From: Sordaria brevicollis
Taxonomy: Eukaryota > Ascomycota > Sordariomycetes > Sordariales > Sordariaceae
Direction of reading: 5' to 3'
Assembly (NCBI GenBank): GCA_033439795.1
Contig: JAUTDP010000013.1
Span: 620,001-684,000, forward strand
DNA: 64,000 bases
The notes under the pieces are model-generated. The model ran no database searches and was not told the DNA's origin. It saw nothing but the letters and a program-made list of their open reading frames with translations. Positions 58,039 to 64,000 of this stretch are shown piece after piece. A program made the translations under genes and the position numbers. Position 1 is the stretch's first letter. Each line of letters starts with the position of its first letter.

Positions 58039-60209
58039 TTTGCGTGTGTATGTGAGATATTATTGGTCCCTCGTCGAAAGAGTCCAGATGGAGGAGGAAT
58101 TAGGAGGCAAAGAAAACTCAGGGTAAGGTGAAGAGACACAAACAATGAAGATGGACTTGTTTGATCACTTGGGGAAGAATTATGGTATGTACAATGACGG
58201 ACTGGATGGCCACTGACAAGTTCGGGACGAGGCGGGATGGGATTCAAGGGTATTTGCAGCACACCATCAAGATAGAGGAAGACGGGTTTACGTATGATGG
58301 ATGAATGCAACCAGCTTCAGAAAACTGGGACACCTCCGGCTCTCAGCCAAGGTGGCCTGCTGGAAGCTTCGTAGGCCCAGAACTCGTCTTCGTTTTCCCA
58401 GACTCCAGCCGGTGGTGGCCAGTCACCGGCCGTGGTGGAGATGGGGGGGAGCTGTTCAGTTCCCACTTTGGGACACGGCGGACATGATGGATCGTCGACG
58501 AACTCGGTGATATTGCCCGATTGCGGTGCTGTCTCGTGTGTGTGTGCTGGTCCTGCTGCCCTGATGATCTTGATCTAATCAATCTGATAAGATCCTTTCC
58601 TGGAACAGCCCTGTGACGGCGAGGAGGCCCAACGTCCAACGACTTCGGGGACCCCTTTTCCATGGTGCTCCATCTTGGGCTGGAGTCACAGAGTGGTGAT
58701 GAAAACGTGTGGGTGGCATTTGACACATGTTCAACGTCCTTTTCACTTTCGAGGTGGAGTGCTGGACGACGGCGTGTTTCGCTCCGAGTTGTATCCCGGC
58801 CCTCGGTTGATGGCGGATGGCATCGTGGCATCCATCGTCCAAGAGAGAAATGGAGTCTGAGGTGGGACTCCGGACGAAGAATTTTTCAGAAAAATTGGGG
58901 TTGTGGAGGAATCGACAGGGGAAACCTGGAAACGAAGGGACAAGGCAGGAACTGGACCGTCTGGACGTGAGAGGGGCACCCTTAAGGTGGATAGCCGATG
59001 TTGTTAGTTCCATCTGATAACTCAAAATGCAACGGTGAGTGATGTTGCAAGAGGGAATGGAAGCTTCCTGCTTCGGCTGTTGACATTATGCTGGCCTTCC
59101 GGTAGGACGTTAGAAGGGATATTATGAAGTGGGACTGTTCTTTAAACGCGTTATACCCAACAAGGTTTGCTTATGAACATAACTGCATAGATGCATATGC
59201 ACATAGCCCCCTTCCCGCCTGGTGACAAAATGCCGCAAAGATGGTCCGACAGAAAAGGATCTGATAAGAATCTTTTATTGCCAAGGTTCCCCCCTTTCGC
59301 CGTGGTGTCCCGTCCATGTTTCCATTGCCCCTCCACCTCCCAGTCCCGCCTTTTACTTTTTGAAATACATACTTGGTTGCCCATATGTTATCTCAAGAAG
59401 TGAATGGGAGGAAGGTTTCACGAAAGCGTGTTCATGAAAATCTAGGAGGTGAACATGGAGTTGACCTTCACAGCGCTCGTTGATGTCTTGTCGGGCTGCC
59501 CCTGTTTCGTTTCGTCGGCCTCGACGGCTGTGTCGTTTCAAACTGTTGTTCTAGCGGCAAGAATACCTACCGAGGAAGCCCACCTCCTCCGCTCCCGAAA
59601 CACTCCGAGTTCGGGTGAGCCAAGGAAGGTGGGATGTGGATGACAGGTTGAGGGAAAAATTATCAGATCCGCCCATCCCCACTTTCTGGTGTCCGAGTAA
59701 AGTTATCTGATCCGACGGTTGAGCACGGTGCAGCACGCCATCTGAAATCGTCACACCCACTTCGTCCTCCGTCTGTCTTTTCCATTGGCCAATCCGTCCC
59801 CTTGACCACCACCAAAGGACACCACAAAGTTTTACGAACCAAGCACTCAACCTCCACTCTTTTTTGATCCCCTCCCTGGTCTCTTGCTCGGGTTTACGTA
59901 GCACAAAGAGGAGAATGCCGGCGTGTCTTCGTACTCCTCCTCCACCTTGGTGTTCCTTGAAGCCGACGGGCCATCTGGCTGAAGTGGGAAGAGGAAAAGA
60001 GTAGCAGGCTAGCTAAAGTATGTACTTGTAGTACTGTCACCATCACAGTCATCGGCTTCAGTTTCTGTCCATAGCTGTTTCACCATTCTTCCAGTCTTTG
60101 TTCCATATCGTCATTGCTTTTTTTTTTTTCCCCTTCCAAAGTGACGATACCCCCAGAGTAAACAAACCTACTCTTTAATTTTCATACACACACAAACACA
60201 GCACACCCA
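58039..60209. promoter_or_regulatory. Divergent promoter with five SRE/SreA-type GATA sites
   Basis: 2.2 kb between the acyl-CoA synthetase and the siderophore acyltransferase. Five perfect ATCWGATAA matches occur: plus strand at 58582-58590, 59012-59020 and 59259-59267; minus strand at 59660-59668 and 59703-59711. Random expectation on both strands is about 0.03. ATCWGATAA is the published extended consensus of the fungal iron-responsive GATA repressors (SRE in Neurospora, SreA in Aspergillus). A CCAAT palindrome lies at 59784-59793. No gene is supported inside. Confidence 0.75.
59784..59793. promoter_or_regulatory. Palindromic CCAAT box
   Basis: ATTGGCCAAT reads CCAAT on both strands, about 420 bp before the acyltransferase ATG. 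The CCAAT-binding complex recruits HapX, the partner of SreA in iron regulation, to such boxes in other fungi. Assignment is inference. Confidence 0.45.
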
Positions 60210-61606
60210 ATGGCTTCACCAACAGTCCGCCGGCTCGCCGACTATGTCGCCGCTTCTGAGCCCGTCATCAAGCTTCCTCACCCTTACCAGACCTCCTACT
60301 TCATCGTAAAGGGCGAATCCGGCGTCGCCAACTCGTACCAGCTCAAGCAACAAGACAGCAAGGCCGCTCTGCCCCGTGCTCTTCACAACGACTCCCTCTA
60401 CTTCACCGAACCCCAAGATCTCAAGTCCTCGGACAAGCCTCACATCTCCATCAACACCCCCTGGGGCCGCGCCCGCCGCTCGCCTTCCGTGGCCGTCTCA
60501 TGGAAGGATAACACCGCTCCCACCGTCGGTCAGCTCTGGCTGATCACCTACGCCATCTTCACCCTCCGTCCCTCCGAGGAGGCCTTCCGTCTCACCACCT
60601 ACGGCTTCGGCGCCGACAAGCTCGCCCGCCAGCTCAAGGCCGTCGGCCTCGCCATCGACCACCCAGCCCCGGCCACCCCCGAGCAGCAAAAGCTCCACGG
60701 TTCCGATGCCGGCAAGGAGCTCCTCGTCCTCCGCGGCGCCTTCTGGCAGGGCGCCGGCTCCCCCTTCGGCGCGCGCCCGGCCTGGGCCCCCGAGACGCTC
60801 GCCGACAGCGAGGACGGCACGCTCGACTCGGTCTACCCCATCCAGACGACCGAGTACGTCATGACCAACGAGCCCAACAGCGCGCTGTGCTGGCACCCGC
60901 GGCGCCGGGCCAAGCCCGCTCCGGGATCCATCATCTACAGCCGCTACATCCCGCACCTGAAGGAGAACTTCTCCATGGTGGCGCTTGACTACACCAACCC
61001 GGAGCACCTGAACCTGTTCCACACGTGGCAGAACGACCCGCGCGTGTCGCAGGGTTGGAACGAGGAGGGCACGCTCGAGCAGCATCGCGAGTACTTGCGT
61101 AAGGCGCATGAGGATCCCCATCAGATTACTGTGCTTGCGGCTTTTGACGATGTGTTCTTTGCTTATTTTGAGATTTACTGGGCCAAGGTCTGTTTCTTCC
61201 CCTTTTCCCCACAATCATTCCTCAGTTACTGACACCCAAAAAGGAGGACCGCCTAGGAGCCTACTACGCCCCCGGCGACTACGACCGGGGGCGGCACTCG
61301 CTCGTCGGCGACGTGCGCTACCGCGGCCCGCACCGCGTCTCGGCCTGGTGGTCCTCGCTCATGCACTACTTGTATTTGGACGACCCGCGCACCATGACCG
61401 TCGTCGGCGAGCCCAAGTACACCAACAGCTCGGTGCTCATGTACGACATGATGCACGGTTTCGGGCTGGGCAAGTTTGTTGATCTCCCTCACAAGCGCTC
61501 GGCCTTTGTCACCTGCTCGCGCGAGCGCTTCTTCCAGCTGTGCCCGCTTGATGAGAACCAAAAGTTTTTGGGTGGTACGCATGTTGGTCTTGTTCCTAAG
61601 CTTTAA
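60210..61606 (+). CDS. Siderophore N5-hydroxyornithine acyltransferase, SidF/SidL type
   Basis: Two exons (60210-61187, 61244-61606) give 446 aa; the 56-nt intron has a TTACTGAC branch site and joins in phase 0. The C-terminal half (about 265-430) is an AlcB/IucB-type GNAT domain: [18 protein letters not shown], then [31 protein letters not shown], and [27 protein letters not shown]. This family transfers an acyl group from acyl-CoA to N5-hydroxyornithine: SidL uses acetyl for ferricrocin, SidF anhydromevalonyl for coprogen and fusarinines. The neighbour suggests SidF, but the sequence alone does not decide. The C-terminus is PKL, a variant of the peroxisomal SKL signal. Strong C bias at third positions suggests high expression when induced. 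Confidence 0.88.
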
Positions 61607-62260
61607 CTGCGGAGGTTTGGATGTGAATGACTGTTAAAAAAAGGGGCAAGACTGTTTGTTGGATATTGAATAGATATGTAATAGACTAATGAGCAAAACG
61701 GCCGGAAAAGGGTTCCTTGGGAGTGTAGTGAAAAGAAGCGGAATTGAATCTTGCGTCAGATTGACCTCTGGCTACAAACACTGCCAAAGTGGTGAAATTT
61801 GACATGTGGTGAGCTATGGTTCAGAACCTCGGGTGGTTCATCTTTTGTTCTAACTGCCATCCCATGTCACCAGTTCATCCCATGTTTTCGTTATGACTTT
61901 GTCTCAAGCGTTAGACGGGGCAGCCGTAGTTTACGTCCTCACTCATACTTGCCATGCGCTTTGAAAGGTAAATTGCTGTGATTGAAAGTACGGGAAAAAA
62001 CAAAATGTGAATCAAACCAAGAAATTCTATTCATGATTGCACTCAAAGTGTCTTACTTCGATTATAAACCAAGAAACTCGTCGCTTCATGAAAATCCATC
62101 CTCCGGTTCGTAAAACCAACCCAGCCATGTAAATGGTGTATATCCTGAATTCCCAAAGTCTTCCCAAATTACCCATTGAATTACCAAAAAATGCCATCCC
62201 AAATATCCCATGAAATACCCAAAAACCCTTTTTAACGCCAGCCGTGCTTTTTCTCAAAAA
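61607..62260. other. Convergent 3' region
   Basis: Shared 3' sequence between the acyltransferase and the flavoprotein gene. No gene seen. Confidence 0.5.
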
Positions 62261-63762
62261 TTAAGCCTTGACAACATCGTAACCGCCCAACCGCAAGTGG
62301 TTCCAGCAGATGTCGAATCCAAGGTCATCACCAAAGAAAAGCTTGTTGACATCCTCACCCGAAGAAACACCGTTTGTGGGCCAGTAGGCAACAGCCTTCT
62401 TGCCAACGGCGAGACCAATCATAGGTGGGATCTCGTCAAGCTCAAGGTATGTAGGCTCGGTGCCGGAAACGGCCTGCTTCATGCGCATGTGGATGTTGTT
62501 GGCGGCCAGGTAGCCCATGTGCATGGCACCACCGCAGCGCTTGATACCGGACCACTTGACAAGGTCACCGATGGCGAGGTGGTCGTCCGCGTTAGGAGTT
62601 TCGGAGGGGAAGTGAAGGCTGCAGTATCCAGTTGGTTAGTTTTTGCTTTGAGCTTTGTCGAAAGTGGAGTGGAGGCATACCTGGGCTGGATCTTGACATA
62701 GCCTTCCTCGTTGAGAACTTCCCTGGGGAGGAAGGTGGTTGATGGCACACTTCTGGAAATAGCCATGATGACGCAGTCAGCCACAAGGGTGTGGCCGTTG
62801 GTGAAGTAGACCTTGTAGGCCTTGTGTCCGTTATCAATGAACTCCTCGGTCCTGTCGACACGGTGGGACATGAGCACCTCAACACCAGCCTCATAAACGA
62901 GCTCCAAGCTGCGGTCCTTGACCTCATCAGGAAGGGGCTCAGCCGAGAGAAGCTTGTCACGAGAGTGGATGAGAGTGACCTTTAGTTCGGGGCAGACGAG
63001 CTTGAGTTCGGCAGCCATTTCGATACCAACGGCACCTGTTGTTATTCATCCGTCAGCAAGAGATACTATCGCAACAACTGGTCATTTTGTAGGTCAAACT
63101 CACCTCCACCTACAACAGCGACACCGTGTCTGTTGGCAGTCGCAGCCCGGATGTGGTCACCAGCCTCAAAGAGATACTGCTTTCTCTGAAGAGACTGGGG
63201 AACAACAGGGAAGACTCTCCTCAGGCCAGCGGCGGCAATGAGGTAGTCATACTCGAGTTCTGTGGGCTCGGGGCCGGTCTCGGCACCGAGAACCTTGGCG
63301 GTCTTGCGCTCCTGATCGATGGACTGGACAGAGCCACGGAGAATTCGGATGTTGGGAGATTGTTGAAGGGCGGGAACGTCCTCGTACTTGACCCAGCACT
63401 TTTCAGCGTAGGCCTCATCGGCAAAGGCCAATGGGCTGCCAATGAGATGGTCTGGTAGAAAGAACATGTGTATTAGTCGTTATGAACTTTGTGCTAAAGA
63501 CGTTTGTAAGCGGGAGCATCTTACAAAAGCCATCTCTCTCATCCACTACTGTGATGTCAACGGCAAACTGAGGACCATCATGGGCAGCTGTTGTGCCGTC
63601 AAGAGCAGCCTTCTTGGCATCAGGACCGCAACGGGCAGCACGGCCACTGCAGATGTCTGCCAAGTTGAGGGCAGCAGAAAGACCACCATAAGAACCGCCA
63701 ACAACAAGGACCTTGAAGGGAGGCCTTGACAAGGTGGCGTCGTCAACGGCAATGGAGCCCAT
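62261..63762 (-). CDS. AIF/AMID-like FAD-dependent pyridine-nucleotide oxidoreductase
   Basis: Four exons (63762-63525, 63451-63104, 63035-62681, 62618-62261) give 432 aa, all phases matching. FAD-binding motif VLVVGGSYGGLSAALNLA at about 18-35; a second Rossmann motif VAVVGGGAVGIEMAAEL (split by intron 2) for NAD(P)H at about 190-206; YDYLIAAAGL and a C-terminal AIGDLVKW segment close the FAD site. It belongs to the AIF/AMID/NDH-2-like group. Animal AMID (FSP1) reduces ubiquinone; N. crassa has an AMID homologue studied in cell death and mitochondrial NADH oxidation, and this gene may be it or its orthologue (memory-based). The frame is open upstream to an ATG at 63948, giving a possible 62-residue Arg/Ser-rich presequence. 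Confidence 0.88.
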
Positions 63763-64000
63763 TTTGTATCTGAGGGTGTAAAGAGACGGGTTGTACAAAG
63801 ACTCGCAACTGCCTATTCTGGCGACGGATTCAAGGGCCTTCGATGTCAGACGGAACGGCGTAGGTAGGTAGGCTGGCGTGGGTTGGGTGCGTTGGATGAG
63901 CTGGATGCGTCGGTTGGTTGAGGAGGAAGGAAAAGGATAAGTATACAAATCACAAGTAAGAACTCTGGGGAGAAGGAAGTGAGTCGACAGATGATGTGGG
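63763..64000. other. Upstream region of the flavoprotein gene to window edge
   Basis: Promoter/5' leader, open in frame with the flavoprotein as far as 63948. No other feature. Confidence 0.4.

Noticed and set aside
1..64000. CRISPR arrays, bacterial operons, prophage or rRNA
   Set aside because: No spaced direct repeats, Shine-Dalgarno-type gene packing or rRNA-like sequence; intron structure and tRNA introns are eukaryotic.

Overview
The window is nuclear DNA of a filamentous ascomycete, most likely Neurospora or a close Sordariales relative. The evidence is ordinary ~50% GC genes with short introns (about 45-240 nt, GT...AG, CTGAC/CTAAC-like branch sites), intron-containing tRNA genes, and one 3.4-kb island of extreme A+T richness that looks like a RIP-mutated (repeat-induced point mutation) transposon. 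From memory, not from a search, pyruvate kinase, cdc-24 and an AMID-like oxidoreductase lie close together on N. crassa linkage group III, which fits this content.

Layout. 0-8 kb: a secreted protein cut by the left edge, a 2EXR-domain protein, and a 12-TM MFS transporter. 8.9-15.1 kb: a tiny four-exon DUF1748-type gene, pyruvate kinase (527 aa) and an AT-hook protein of unknown role. 15.9-19.3 kb: a pogo/Fot1-type (Tc1/mariner superfamily) relic with 90-bp terminal inverted repeats and TA target duplication; its interior is destroyed by transitions but still shows a helix-turn-helix N-terminus and a DDE-like motif. It sits in the divergent promoter between the AT-hook gene and a coiled-coil gene. 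19.7-32.7 kb: the coiled-coil protein, a Clr5-domain protein, tRNA-Lys, tRNA-Gly and a 1660-aa S/T-P-rich putative nuclear protein. 33.9-46.7 kb: mitoribosomal Mrp10, the Cdc42 exchange factor Cdc24, and a Zn2Cys6 transcription factor. 49-55 kb: a small mitochondrial-type membrane protein, tRNA-Tyr, a truncated SRPK-like kinase fragment, a ketopantoate-reductase-like protein, an SDR oxidoreductase and a second tRNA-Gly. 56-64 kb: a peroxisomal (SKL-ending) acyl-CoA synthetase, a siderophore-type hydroxyornithine acyltransferase, and an AIF/AMID-like flavoprotein.

The most interesting functional unit is at 56.1-61.6 kb. A SidI-like acyl-CoA ligase and a SidF/SidL-like acyltransferase are divergently transcribed from a 2.2-kb promoter that carries five perfect ATCWGATAA sites, the consensus of the fungal iron repressor SRE/SreA, plus a palindromic CCAAT box. 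This looks like an iron-regulated acyl-siderophore (coprogen-type) module. No CRISPR array, rRNA gene or virus-like gene was seen.
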